Origin: Akkermansia muciniphila
GTDB lineage: Bacteria > Verrucomicrobiota > Verrucomicrobiia > Verrucomicrobiales > DEV007
Length of the DNA: 62,742 bases
Assembly: GCA_945883495.1 (NCBI GenBank)
Contig: CAMCXS010000029.1
Location: 1 to 62,742 of the forward strand
Direction of reading: 5' to 3'
This document shows positions 1 through 9,323 of this stretch, one piece after another. Within the stretch, counting starts at the first letter, position 1; each line of letters begins with the position of its first letter. The notes under the pieces are model-generated. The model ran no database searches. It was not told the DNA's origin and saw nothing but the letters and a program-made list of their open reading frames with translations. Both the position numbers and the translations under genes were made by a program.

Positions 1-1
1 C

Positions 2-1285
2 GGCTTCGCCTCGATCACGATCGGCGATTCCGCCTCCGGCTCAGGGACCATGACGCTGGACGCCATCACCTTCAACGATCCCCTCACCCTCGCCTCCCCG
101 ACCGGTTCCATCTTCCTCAACGGTCAACTCACCGGCGCGGACAACGCCACCGTCACCCTGATCGGCAACACCACGCTAAACGCCCCAATCGTCAGCTACG
201 GAAACGCCGTCACCCTGCAAAACAATCTGACCATCGGCATCCCCAACACCACGCCGGCCACCATCAACACCACCGCCAATTCCAATCCCGCTGGTGCCCA
301 CATCACCATCAACGGCACCATCGACGCCGACGACGATGCCGCAGAACGCGATTTCCTCCTCAACGCCGGCACCGGCGGCACCATCCAACTGAACGGCGTC
401 ATTGGCGGTTCCGAAGCCCCCCGCCACATCGACTTTCGCGCTGCCGTCTTGAACCTCGCCGGAGCGATCAGCGCCCAGAACAACATCACCTTCCTCACCA
501 ACACCATCGATATCGGCGCAAACGTCAGCGCAAGCGGCCAACTCCTCATTGCCCCCCAAGCCGCCAACACCACCATGGGCATCGGTAACGGCGCCGCCGC
601 TACCTTGCAGATCGACACCACCGAATTGGACCGCCTCGCCGACGGTTTCTCCTCGCTCGCTTTCGGCAACAGCTCCACCGGCGCCCTCACCCTCAACGCC
701 GCCACCTACCTGGATCCGGCCACCTTCACCGGCTCATCGATCTCCGTGAACGGTCTCATCCAAGGCGACGGAAACGCGTCTCTGACCTTCACCCGGCCTA
801 CCCAACTCGACGCCAACGTCGTCACCGAAGGAAACGCGGTGACCTTCCAACGAGCCGTCACCCTGGCCCGGGACGTGGAAATCAACACTGGCACCACGGG
901 GGCTGATGTGACGGCCCAATCCACGATCGATGGTTCGGGCGGGCCATTCAACTTGTCCATCCACGCTGGCACGAATGGCGCCATCCAGACCCACGGCAGC
1001 ATCGGGGCAAGCGACCGAATCGACTCGATGACCATTACCGGTGGATCTTTCACCGCCACCGCACCAATCAAAACGCAACGCGCATTCTCAGCCGCTTTGG
1101 CGAACGGATTCACCCTCGACGGAGCCTCGGCGAATCTCATCACCGCCGGCGCAGAAGTCGATATCAATGCCGACTCCAATGGCGACGGGTTGGGCACCTT
1201 CACCATCAACGGCGGATCGATCGCCACCGGCAACGCGAACTTTTCCCTGACTGCCGCCGATGTCTCCCTTAACGGCCCAGTGGAC
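2..1285 (+). repeat. Protein-level tandem module of about 214 residues
   Basis: The peptide at the window start (GFASITIGDSASGSG..., then LNGQLTGADNATVTL and GNAVTLQNNLTIG) recurs 642 nt later (GFSSLAFGNSSTGAL..., then VNGLIQGDGNASLTF and GNAVTFQRAVTLA). The second copy fades out near 1285. At nucleotide level the copies have diverged. Confidence 0.6.
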
Positions 1286-4200
1286 GCCGGTCTCGGCGAG
1301 GTCACCGTCCGGCATTCCCGGCCGGATTTGCCGATCCACCTGGGGCCAACCGCCTTGCTGGGCGATCTTACCATCGACACCACAAATGACGTCCTCGATG
1401 GAGCCACCCGAAGCTTGGCCGCGTTGCTCCTCAATCGCGGCACCGACAACCGGATTAGCCTCCGCGAAGCCATTGTGGCGGCCAACAACACTCCAGGCCG
1501 CCAGACCTTGCTCTTCGGCCTGGACGGGACGTTCAACATCACCCGGCCGGGAGCCGACGACACCGGTCTCCGGGGCGACTTTGATATCTTGGGCGACCTC
1601 ATTCTTTCCGGAAGGGGGATCGGCCAGACCAGCATCAACGGCAACGGCCTGGATCGAGTCTTCGACATTCGCAACGGCGCCCTGGTGTTCCTCGAGAACC
1701 TTACCATTACCGGCGGTCTTACCTTTTCTGGTGGGGGCGGGATCCGCGTCACGGGCAGCGGAGTGGAGCTTTCCAATATCCTAGTCACAGGCAATCTCGC
1801 CACGAACAGTAATGGCGGCGGGATCCTTGCCGATGGGAATTTGGTCCTGCGCAACTCGACGGTGGCCGGCAACAGCGTGACCGGGCTCGTCGCAAACACA
1901 GGCGAGGGCGGAGGGATTCACCAGGCTAACGGCATGCTCGACGTCGTCGGCTCCACGATCTCCGGCAATTCGTTCACCCGGTCCGGCGGGGCCATCAGGC
2001 TCGGCTCCGGCTCAACCGCCACGATCCGCAATTCGACCCTCTCCGGAAACCTCGGTTCCGGCCCGAGCGCCACCGCATCCGGCGCGCTCCAATCATCCGC
2101 CTCAAACACGCTCGATATCACCCACGCCACCATCACCGGGAACAAAGGCGGGATTGCTCTATCCTCCGGCACCATCGCCACGGTGCGCAACTCCATCATC
2201 GCCGGGAACAATGGAGAACCCGACGTCACGGGTTCGGCAACCATCACTTCCAGCCTGATCAGCGCCAGCAACATCAGTGACGTGCTCAACCCCGTGTTGC
2301 AAAACAACGGCGGTCCCACTTTGACTCACGCCCTGGTCGTCGGCAGCACTGCCCTCAACTCCGCCGCCGCCATCGATACCCAGAACGCCAGACTCTACAC
2401 CGATCAACGCGGCGCCCTACGGACCTTTGACGGAGCCCCAGACATGGGAGCCGTTGAATTCGGAGCTACCCCGTTGCCGTCCGGCCCTGCCTTCTCTCTC
2501 AACAACCTCGAACTCAACCAGATCACCGCCAGCCATTTGAAAATCGGCACGCTCGCAAATGGCCCCATCCGCATCTCCGAATCGATCCATCTGACCAATC
2601 CGGGCACCTCACTGACCTTGCAGGCCGGAGAACGCATTGCGCTCGACGGCGACGCCCAAACCTCCGCCGATCTTCTCCTCGAAACGCCGCGAGGTGTCCT
2701 CACGGCCGGAAATCGCACCTTAACCGCCCACAGCGTCACCATCGACGCGGATACCATCGCCTTAGGCAGACTCACCGTGCTCACCCAAGGGCAAGTCGAC
2801 CTGAAAAAAACCACCGCCGTCGGCCCCAACACGCTCGCCGTCACCGCCGGAGGCACGATCGATCTTCGTCGCGTGTCCGGCAGCGGCATCGAAGTCAAAG
2901 GTCTTGCCACTCCAGACACCGTCCTCCTCAGCTACGCACCCCAACGTCTTACGATCGACACCGGCGCCGGCATCGACACCGTCAGCTTTGCCTCCGCCCC
3001 GGCAGGCGTATCCACCGCGGCGACCAGCTACAGCCGGGTTGAAAACCTAATCGGCTCTCTTTCGGCCGACAACCTGATCGGCTCGGCCGGGAACGACATC
3101 TTCTCAGTCATGCAAGACAACACGGGAACCATCAGCTACCTCAGCGCGGCGCCGCCGGTCAACGCGCGGGTCGGAATGGCGTTCTCCTCTTTTGAATCCC
3201 TCAGCGGAGGTCCCGGGAATGATCGGTTTAACTTCCTAAATCAAGCCACGGTGGCTACCGGCGTCTTCGGCGACGCCCACACGACCAAGGATACCCTGTT
3301 CATCGACGACAGCAATCTGACCGGCGATAACTTCTACACGATTACCGCGAACTCGGTTTCGCGCAATCCGGTGTATCCCTTCAGCGGAATCGAGGCCCTC
3401 TTTCTTAATACCGGTTCAGGCAAAGACCAAGTCGATACCACTTTCTATCCATTCAGCCAAGCCATCAACGGCGGCCCGGGTGAAGACACCCTGAGGATCC
3501 CGGCAGCCGTCAACACCAATACCCCTATCAACCAAGTCGGCTCAGGAACCGTCACCTACGCCGACGTCGAAAAGGTCGTAGGCAGCAAAGGCTTGGTCGA
3601 TGCCGGCAACATTCTCCAAAACACCGCCAACGGCGCCGTGACCTTGGCTCAAAACAATGCCGCAAACGCCAACAATGACGTCATCGACAACTTCACCGGT
3701 CCGGGCGGCGTCAACCTGGGCGGTGGCATCGGTGGCGGTCCAGCCACGGGGATCGCTGGCCAGGTCGCTCAAGCCGTCGGGTCACTCCCCGACGCCAACA
3801 CATCACCTTTGGCCGACTTCTACGTAACCCAGTACAACAGCGGCGGGGCGATCGGAGCCCTTTCCATGTCCGGAGGCGTGATCAGCTTCCAGGGCCAATC
3901 GGAAATCAACCAGAACATAGGGGTTGGTTCGGAGATGGAACTCAACGCCGCCATGGGCCGGGGCGAAGTCGGCACCGCGGATGGCAATGATGGCACGGTG
4001 GGTGTCTCCGGGGAAGGCAACGCAGCGCCGGAAACCGAACAGTCTTTGGGCGCAGGGACTGACGCGATGGCCGCCGGAGAACTCCTCGGAGCCTTGGGCG
4101 AAAACCTGATGGCGCTCCCAGGAGATGGCACTCTTCCGATCGATCTCACCACACCGCCCAGCCCCGCAACCCAGCAGGAGATAAACAATCAAACCAGCCC

Positions 4201-4387
4201 ACCGTCGTTCTCGGACCTTTCCCAAGCGATCGGAGGAGACGGCACCGCCGGAGTCAATCCAAGCTCTGGAAGCGTGGATCTAATGCTCAACGGCACCAAT
4301 CCCGGAGCGGGCGGAGCGGCTGGCCTCGGAGAGAATTTGAATGCCCTAACACAAACAGAACTTGAAGGTTCGCTGAATGGGCTGTAG
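2..4387 (+). CDS. Large secreted adhesin, TpsA-like, 5' partial
   Basis: The frame is open from the first bases of the window, so the start codon and secretion signal lie upstream. The visible 1461 residues are rich in Thr, Asn, Gly and Ala, with the short hydrophobic strand pattern of filamentous-haemagglutinin-type parallel beta-helices. The N-terminal part repeats a module of about 214 residues. Around residues 490-830 there is a CSLREA-like segment (ISLREAIVAANN, lacking the usual Cys), then right-handed beta-helix repeats with NSTISGN-type strands, ending in a choice-of-anchor-Q-like motif (DQRGALRTFDGAPDMGAVEFG, near 2400-2465). The tail after about residue 1230 is Gly/Asn-rich and looks disordered. 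A TpsB transporter gene starts 28 bp downstream, which supports export by two-partner secretion. The role in adhesion or surface attachment is inferred from the family. Confidence 0.8.
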   Translation, partial: GFASITIGDSASGSGTMTLDAITFNDPLTLASPTGSIFLNGQLTGADNATVTLIGNTTLNAPIVSYGNAVTLQNNLTIGIPNTTPATINTTANSNPAGAHITINGTIDADDDAAERDFLLNAGTGGTIQLNGVIGGSEAPRHIDFRAAVLNLAGAISAQNNITFLTNTIDIGANVSASGQLLIAPQAANTTMGIGNGAAATLQIDTTELDRLADGFSSLAFGNSSTGALTLNAATYLDPATFTGSSISVNGLIQGDGNASLTFTRPTQLDANVVTEGNAVTFQRAVTLARDVEINTGTTGADVTAQSTIDGSGGPFNLSIHAGTNGAIQTHGSIGASDRIDSMTITGGSFTATAPIKTQRAFSAALANGFTLDGASANLITAGAEVDINADSNGDGLGTFTINGGSIATGNANFSLTAADVSLNGPVDAGLGEVTVRHSRPDLPIHLGPTALLGDLTIDTTNDVLDGATRSLAALLLNRGTDNRISLREAIVAANNTPGRQTLLFGLDGTFNITRPGADDTGLRGDFDILGDLILSGRGIGQTSINGNGLDRVFDIRNGALVFLENLTITGGLTFSGGGGIRVTGSGVELSNILVTGNLATNSNGGGILADGNLVLRNSTVAGNSVTGLVANTGEGGGIHQANGMLDVVGSTISGNSFTRSGGAIRLGSGSTATIRNSTLSGNLGSGPSATASGALQSSASNTLDITHATITGNKGGIALSSGTIATVRNSIIAGNNGEPDVTGSATITSSLISASNISDVLNPVLQNNGGPTLTHALVVGSTALNSAAAIDTQNARLYTDQRGALRTFDGAPDMGAVEFGATPLPSGPAFSLNNLELNQITASHLKIGTLANGPIRISESIHLTNPGTSLTLQAGERIALDGDAQTSADLLLETPRGVLTAGNRTLTAHSVTIDADTIALGRLTVLTQGQVDLKKTTAVGPNTLAVTAGGTIDLRRVSGSGIEVKGLATPDTVLLSYAPQRLTIDTGAGIDTVSFASAPAGVSTAATSYSRVENLIGSLSADNLIGSAGNDIFSVMQDNTGTISYLSAAPPVNARVGMAFSSFESLSGGPGNDRFNFLNQATVATGVFGDAHTTKDTLFIDDSNLTGDNFYTITANSVSRNPVYPFSGIEALFLNTGSGKDQVDTTFYPFSQAINGGPGEDTLRIPAAVNTNTPINQVGSGTVTYADVEKVVGSKGLVDAGNILQNTANGAVTLAQNNAANANNDVIDNFTGPGGVNLGGGIGGGPATGIAGQVAQAVGSLPDANTSPLADFYVTQYNSGGAIGALSMSGGVISFQGQSEINQNIGVGSEMELNAAMGRGEVGTADGNDGTVGVSGEGNAAPETEQSLGAGTDAMAAGELLGALGENLMALPGDGTLPIDLTTPPSPATQQEINNQTSPPSFSDLSQAIGGDGTAGVNPSSGSVDLMLNGTNPGAGGAAGLGENLNALTQTELEGSLNGL

Positions 4388-4415
4388 GTGGGGGCTGTCC
4401 TAGAAACCTGACAAC

Positions 4416-6197
4416 ATGTTACGCAAACATAGGCTCTCCGGCTTCGGCCGGGCAGTCGCCCTCTTTTCAGTGTGCGCCCTTGCGGCAGGTCTTTGCCTTG
4501 CCCAGGAAGGCGTGCTCGTGGAGAAATCACGGGCGCAGCGCACCGAGGGCCTGCCCCCTGCCGTACCAACTTCCAAGCCCAAGCTCCCCCAAGAGGAGCC
4601 GGCCTCCCCAAAGGCGGACAATACCCCCCTCGGAGTCAAGTTCACCGCCATCCGCATCGTGGCCCGGCAGGACCTCGTCAGCAAATCTCCAGCCATCGAT
4701 GGCCCCGGGAAAATCCAGGCCGGAGAAGGCGTCTTCCTGCCGGCTGGGCTCGCGGAATCACTGGAAGCCACCTACATAGGCCAAGAGGTCACCCTAGCGC
4801 GCCTTCAAGAGCTCACGTCTGGGATCATCCAGGCATATCGCTCTTCTGACTACCCGCTGGTCGATGTTTACCTCCCCGAGCAAGATATCACTAAGGGTAA
4901 AATTCAGCTCATCGTCCGTGAAGCCGTGCTCGGCAAGATCGTCGTCGAAGGCGCGACCAATTCGAAACCGGACAAGCTCATCCGTCAGATACGCCTCGCT
5001 CCGGGAGAGCGCATCAACAGCCGCGACCTCGAAGCCGACGTAGAGTGGCTCAACGAAGTTCCCGGCCGCCGCGTCGATCTCATCTACGAGCGCGGCCAGG
5101 CGGACGGCACGAGTGACCTCGTCCTCAAAACTGACGATCTTCGTCCAATCCAAGCTTATGCCGGTTACGCCAACACCGGGATCAACCAGACCGGCCAAAC
5201 CGAGTGGGCGAGCGGATTGATTTGGAATAATATTCTCGGCTCCGAGCACTCCGCGAGCTACGGCTTCAGCGGCGATGCGGACCTGAACAACCTCAACCCG
5301 CATTCGATGGTCTATCAGGCTCCGCTTCCGTGGCGCCACACCATCGAAGTCTTTGGTGCCTACGTGCTCAGCTCGTCCAACCCAGACGACCCCGCGTTCC
5401 CGCTCACGGTGGATGGCAAAAGCCTCCAGGCCACCGGAAATTATCGCATTCCCCTGCCCCGGCTCCGGCCCACTTGGCGCAGTAACCTGACGATCGGCAC
5501 GGATTACAAGAGCACCAACACGGACATCCTCTTCGGGGGAGATTCCTTTGCCGATGCCACCGCCGTGGTCTTTCAACTCCGCACTGGATACGACCTCACC
5601 ATTCCGGATGACTGGGGCACCACCAGATTGCAACTCAACGCCGTCCTCAGTCCCGGCGGCTCAGTGCACGGGAACAACGACGAGTCCTTCAGCTCTCTGC
5701 GGCAGGGCTCCACCGCCGACTACTTCTACACCTCAGGCACGCTGGAACGCTTCGTGAAGCTTCCCAAAGACTTCGGCCTACTCTTCCGCGCGGAAGGCCA
5801 ATACACCGAAGCCCGGCTCATCTCCACGGAGCAACTCCTTGGGGGCGGTTACCGAACCGTTCGTGGCTTTGACGAGAACTTGGCCCGTGGCGACTCCGGC
5901 GCAATCACCACTATCCAGTTTATGCTTCCCCCGCTCCATGTGGCGCCTCCGGAATCGGGCCTGGGTGAAGACAGCCTTGTCTTCTACGCCTTCCAAGACT
6001 CCGCCTTCCTTTACAATAACGACGCAGAGTTCAACGACCCCGATCCCAGCCTCCACAGTCTCGGCCTCGGCATGGATTACCGCCTCGCCACCCGCCTCAG
6101 CCTGCGCGCATCCTACGGGTGGAACGTGGACGACGCCGGCTTGGGTGAAAACGTCGAAAACGGGAAATTCCATTTCGGCGTGATGATGCGCTACTGA
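4416..6197 (+). CDS. TpsB-type outer-membrane transporter (ShlB/FhaC/HecB family)
   Basis: This 593-residue protein is the expected outer-membrane pore that secretes the preceding adhesin. It starts with a signal peptide (hydrophobic stretch ending LAAGLCLAQ). A POTRA-like domain pair covers about residues 70-230 (SSDYPLVDVYLPEQDITKGKIQL... and VEGATNSKPDKLIRQIRLAPGE). A 16-strand-type beta barrel follows from about residue 240 to the end. The conserved loop motif VRGF, which dips into the pore in FhaC, is present in YRTVRGFDENLARGDSG (about residues 475-495). The chain ends in an aromatic-rich strand (FHFGVMMRY), as outer-membrane barrels usually do. The length is normal for the family. The gene lies 28 bp after tpsA and was probably transcribed with it. 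Confidence 0.9.
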   Translation: MLRKHRLSGFGRAVALFSVCALAAGLCLAQEGVLVEKSRAQRTEGLPPAVPTSKPKLPQEEPASPKADNTPLGVKFTAIRIVARQDLVSKSPAIDGPGKIQAGEGVFLPAGLAESLEATYIGQEVTLARLQELTSGIIQAYRSSDYPLVDVYLPEQDITKGKIQLIVREAVLGKIVVEGATNSKPDKLIRQIRLAPGERINSRDLEADVEWLNEVPGRRVDLIYERGQADGTSDLVLKTDDLRPIQAYAGYANTGINQTGQTEWASGLIWNNILGSEHSASYGFSGDADLNNLNPHSMVYQAPLPWRHTIEVFGAYVLSSSNPDDPAFPLTVDGKSLQATGNYRIPLPRLRPTWRSNLTIGTDYKSTNTDILFGGDSFADATAVVFQLRTGYDLTIPDDWGTTRLQLNAVLSPGGSVHGNNDESFSSLRQGSTADYFYTSGTLERFVKLPKDFGLLFRAEGQYTEARLISTEQLLGGGYRTVRGFDENLARGDSGAITTIQFMLPPLHVAPPESGLGEDSLVFYAFQDSAFLYNNDAEFNDPDPSLHSLGLGMDYRLATRLSLRASYGWNVDDAGLGENVENGKFHFGVMMRY

Positions 6198-6260
6198 TTG
6201 CCACCCCGGGCTTTGGACGATAGAGTTTGTCCTCCCAACGAAGTTTGCTGGCACCCTGCA

Positions 6261-6331
6261 CTCCCCGAGCCTTCCGGAAAGTCTGGAGACCAGATTCTGC
6301 GCTCCCCGCGCCTTCCGGAAAATTCTGGAGC
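6261..6331. repeat. Short direct repeat in the tpsB 3' intergenic region
   Basis: Two copies of a roughly 30-bp sequence, at 6261-6290 and 6302-6331, share the cores ctcccc and ccttccggaaa followed by tctggag. The core ttccgga is itself palindromic. The 271-bp gap between tpsB and the next gene holds no other convincing feature. Confidence 0.5.
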
Positions 6332-6468
6332 CGAGGGTTTGAACTCCGCCGATGAGCCCGTCACCGTATTTTCCGTCAAAATCACTCGCGATTTCAGTGA
6401 TCGTAACTGAAGCCTGCATGCAACGAACTGCTTGACCACAGAGCCATCCCAGTGCGAGGGGCGGAAGC

Positions 6469-7485
6469 GTGAACAGCGATTGGCACAGGCTGGTAGGAAA
6501 AGGGCTCTCGGATTTGCTCGCGGGGCTGCCTTTCCTCGTAGTTCAAGAGTTGGACCTGTCGGCCCGCCGCAGCCGCCTGGATTTTGCCCTCATCCGGATC
6601 GTCCCAGACGCGCAGCCTCGCGACCTTGCTCCAAAGGATTGGCTCTGGCCGGATTTGCCAGACGGCCTGACGGACTTGAGCGCCCACAACCTCATCACCT
6701 ACCGGTCTCCAGGGACTTCGGCGAAGCTCTCCACGCTCTGGGAATTGGTTGGCTATCTGGTCGATTACCTGAAGCTGGAGCACAAAGGAGATTGGGATCC
6801 TCTGCGCTCCTCGGAGACAACACAACCGCCCGAATTACCCAGCGACGAAGCGACGCGTCACTCCCGGGAGGTGTTTTTGGAAAACCAGGTGGCCGAAGGG
6901 AAGGTGCGGCTCTTCTGCGTGAGCACGCACCGCCCGGAATGGCTCCAACCCGGTATCGAAACCTGGCAAGCAGGCGGCCCGGATGGCAATTACGAGCTGA
7001 GTCTGGGCAGGCTGCCGATCCGGCTCATCATTCCCCGGGAAGTAGCCCGCTGTCCCCGCAACGCCCTTTGGCACGTGCTCAGCGGACAGCCTGAACTCGT
7101 GGAATACGGCCTGGCCCACTTCCAGGCCAAGGACTGGGCTTTGCACTCGCTTTTCCGCCAAGAAGTGGCAGATTGCTATTCCAAGGAAGGAATCCGGATC
7201 ATGGCCATTACATCGGAAGATTACCGGCGCGAAGCCCGGGAAAAACTCATGGCGGAAGCCACCGTGGAAGAGCGCCTCAAGGGACTCGACGCCGAGCAGC
7301 GCCGCAAAGGACTCGCCCCGGAAGAGTGGTTCAAAGGTCTCGATCCGGAACAGCGACTCAAAGGTCTTGATCCGGAACAACGACTCAAAGGTCTCGATCC
7401 GGAAAGTGCTCTCAGAGTTCTCTTCCCCAAGGCAACGAAGTCGCAGATTCAGCAAATGCTGCTGCAAGCCGGAGATAGCCAGTAA
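6469..7485 (+). CDS. Hypothetical protein, putative PD-(D/E)XK-like, with GLDPEQRLK repeats
   Basis: The GTG start is preceded by a good ribosome-binding site (gagggg, about 8 bp upstream). The 338-residue product resembles a widespread uncharacterised family of planctomycetes, cyanobacteria and verrucomicrobia. Its N-terminal half carries the typical DLPDGLTDLSAHNLITYRS and WELVGYLVDYLKL segments and is suspected to be a PD-(D/E)XK-nuclease relative of the Rpn/transposase-associated type. A second half begins near VRLFCVSTHRPEWLQPG. The C-terminus contains five nine-residue repeats (KGLDPEQRL type, residues about 271-315) and a closing helix (LFPKATKSQIQQMLLQ). I recognise the repeat style from the family; no function is established, and no classical catalytic motif is clear by eye. 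Confidence 0.7.
   Translation: MNSDWHRLVGKGLSDLLAGLPFLVVQELDLSARRSRLDFALIRIVPDAQPRDLAPKDWLWPDLPDGLTDLSAHNLITYRSPGTSAKLSTLWELVGYLVDYLKLEHKGDWDPLRSSETTQPPELPSDEATRHSREVFLENQVAEGKVRLFCVSTHRPEWLQPGIETWQAGGPDGNYELSLGRLPIRLIIPREVARCPRNALWHVLSGQPELVEYGLAHFQAKDWALHSLFRQEVADCYSKEGIRIMAITSEDYRREAREKLMAEATVEERLKGLDAEQRRKGLAPEEWFKGLDPEQRLKGLDPEQRLKGLDPESALRVLFPKATKSQIQQMLLQAGDSQ
7279..7413 (+). repeat. Five 27-bp tandem repeats inside the coding region
   Basis: Five consecutive 27-nt units encode KGLDAEQRR, KGLAPEEWF, KGLDPEQRL, KGLDPEQRL and KGLDPESAL. Units 3 and 4 are almost identical in DNA, pointing to recent duplication or slippage; the outer units have diverged. Confidence 0.9.
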
Positions 7486-7518
7486 GAAGACTGCGGAGCA
7501 GTCGCAAGCCGGTCAGAT

Positions 7519-8286
7519 CTACCGGACGGCGGCCCTGGCCATCACTGGATCGTCCGTGGTAATGCCATCGATGCCAAGCGCGGCGAGGCGTTGGACGTCG
7601 GCGGGCTGGTTGACGGTCCAAACGTAGACTCCCAGGCCGGCTTGGCGGATTTGTTCGACCATCGCCGGGCTCCACGGCCATTGGAGGCTGAGATCGAGGC
7701 CGTCGAGGCCATCGGCTTGGGCGTCTTGGATCAAGGCCGCAAGATCAGCTGGAGCGGAGAGGCGATACACGGGCAGCCAAGGGAGGGCGCGTTTCGTTTC
7801 CCGGGCGACGGTGCGGTCGAAAGCGATGACACAAAGTTGGCGGGCACGGGGCTTCCAGGTCTCAAGTTTGCGGGCCAGGACGGGAACGAGCGCCGGGTCT
7901 TTGTCTTTGATCTCTAAGAAGAAGCGATGCGGACCTTCTGGCAGCGTGGCCAAGGCTTGCGCCAGGCTGGGGATGGGCTCTCCGGTGAAGTCCGGGCTTT
8001 TCCAAGAACCAGCGTCGAGCGCTTGCAGTTCCGCCAGAGTGGACTCTTTGACGAGTTTCGCGACGCCCGTGGTGCGTTGCGTGTTGGCATCGTGAAGAAC
8101 GGCGATTTCTTGATCCGCCGTGAGGTAGAGATCGAGTTCACAGGAGTCCGCGCCTTTTTTCCAAGCAAGGTGAAAGGCGGCCACGGTGTTTTCCGGAGCG
8201 AGGGCGGAGTAGCCGCGATGGGCGATGACTTCCACGGCTTGCGCGGGGGCGAAAGGGAGTAGCAAGGCGAGCAGCCAGCGCTTCAT
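7519..8286 (-). CDS. Glycerophosphodiester phosphodiesterase, secreted
   Basis: The enzyme hydrolyses glycerophosphodiesters to an alcohol and glycerol-3-phosphate. I chose the ATG at 8286 because it opens directly onto a signal peptide (MKRWLLALLLPFAPAQA). A longer frame to 8316 would add ten uncleaved residues. The 255-residue protein shows GDPD hallmarks: the catalytic HRG in VIAHRGYSALAPENT (about residue 22), the metal-binding ELD in SCELDLYLT, the second catalytic His in VLHDANTQRTTG, and the barrel strand FFLEIKDK. The C-terminal VYVWTVN and LGIDGITTDDP strands are also typical. It lies 16 bp after the esterase gene on the same strand, so the two may form an operon for lipid or ester turnover in the periplasm. 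Confidence 0.92.
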   Translation of the reverse strand: MKRWLLALLLPFAPAQAVEVIAHRGYSALAPENTVAAFHLAWKKGADSCELDLYLTADQEIAVLHDANTQRTTGVAKLVKESTLAELQALDAGSWKSPDFTGEPIPSLAQALATLPEGPHRFFLEIKDKDPALVPVLARKLETWKPRARQLCVIAFDRTVARETKRALPWLPVYRLSAPADLAALIQDAQADGLDGLDLSLQWPWSPAMVEQIRQAGLGVYVWTVNQPADVQRLAALGIDGITTDDPVMARAAVR

Positions 8287-8302
8287 GCCAGTCCTCCGCC
8301 GC

Positions 8303-9163
8303 TCACCAATCCCCAACCACGCCTTCCACGGGCTGGGTGCGCTCGCTAAGGAAGCCTTGGGCGACCAGGAAGCGGTCCATTTCCGCGACGGTGGTGTCGT
8401 AACCTTCGGGATTGACGTTGAAGTTGTAGAAGGAGTGGTCGCGGCCTTTGAAAAGACAGAGTTCGCAGACGTTGCTCTTCTTCTTCACTTGGTTCACGAA
8501 CTTCACGACCGGCTCGTAGGGGACCACGCGGTCCTCGGTGCCGTGGAAAATGATGGTGGGTGGGACGTGCTTGCCGACGTAACGGGACGGATTGCAGCGG
8601 CTGGCGTCCTCGACACTTGGGAATTTCTCCAAGATGAGATTGGGCCGGGAAGTATCGACGATGGGACAAAAAAGCGCCATGCCATCCGGGACGCAACTGA
8701 TGTTCGGGTCGTTCGGGTCATCGGCCACGCCGGGAATCATGGCGGCGGCAAGCACCATGTGGGCGCCACTGCTGCCGCCGACGGCGACGACTTTCATGGG
8801 ATCAACTTTGAGCGCTTCCGCGTTGTAGCGGACCCAACGGATCGCGGAACGAGCATCGGACATCGCCTCGATCGGCCCCGTACCATGAGCCGAGCGGACG
8901 CGGTATTCGACAAGCACGGTCACCGCGCCCCGGGCGATGAAGTGGAGGCACTGCGGGGCAAACTGAGTGATGCTCATGTTCTCCCAAAGTCCGCTCGCGA
9001 AGAAGAGGATGGCCGGCCGGAGCTGCTTGGTTTCACGATCCGGGGAGAAGATGTAGGCCTTCAGCTCCACGCCATCTTCTGTCTCTTTGTACAGATGCTC
9101 TTGGGCGAGATCGAGAATCTGCCGCGTGCGGTCAACCCACGTCTCTCCTTGCGATGTGCTCAT
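8303..9163 (-). CDS. Alpha/beta hydrolase, carboxylesterase-like
   Basis: This 286-residue protein has the alpha/beta-hydrolase fold. The nucleophile elbow is GGSSGAH (Ser near residue 135), the acid lies in HGTEDRVVPY (Asp near 217) and the His in KGRDHSFYNF (near 245). The strand before the oxyanion hole reads ILFFASGLWEN, where related fold-3 esterases usually show FFHGGGW; the HGGG motif is thus altered to a single Gly. No signal peptide is seen, so it is probably cytoplasmic. The ATG at 9163 starts it, 160 bp from a divergent gene. Substrate unknown; related planctomycete and verrucomicrobial proteins are annotated as acetyl or carboxyl esterases. Confidence 0.82.
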   Translation of the reverse strand: MSTSQGETWVDRTRQILDLAQEHLYKETEDGVELKAYIFSPDRETKQLRPAILFFASGLWENMSITQFAPQCLHFIARGAVTVLVEYRVRSAHGTGPIEAMSDARSAIRWVRYNAEALKVDPMKVVAVGGSSGAHMVLAAAMIPGVADDPNDPNISCVPDGMALFCPIVDTSRPNLILEKFPSVEDASRCNPSRYVGKHVPPTIIFHGTEDRVVPYEPVVKFVNQVKKKSNVCELCLFKGRDHSFYNFNVNPEGYDTTVAEMDRFLVAQGFLSERTQPVEGVVGDW

Positions 9164-9323
9164 ATCGGTCTATGCGGTTCCGTCCTAAAATCCGGGCCGG
9201 TTCCCAGCTTACGACGGAATCCATCGGGTCTTGACAGCAGAATTTCAACTTCAGGAGCATTTTTCGTTCCCTTTCCCCCGGATTGCGGTCCAATCAGAGT
9301 CGTCCCGTCGTCCACTGAAGATC

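Noticed and set aside
7279-7413. CRISPR-like repeat array
   Set aside because: Units are contiguous without spacers and encode in-frame nine-residue repeats.
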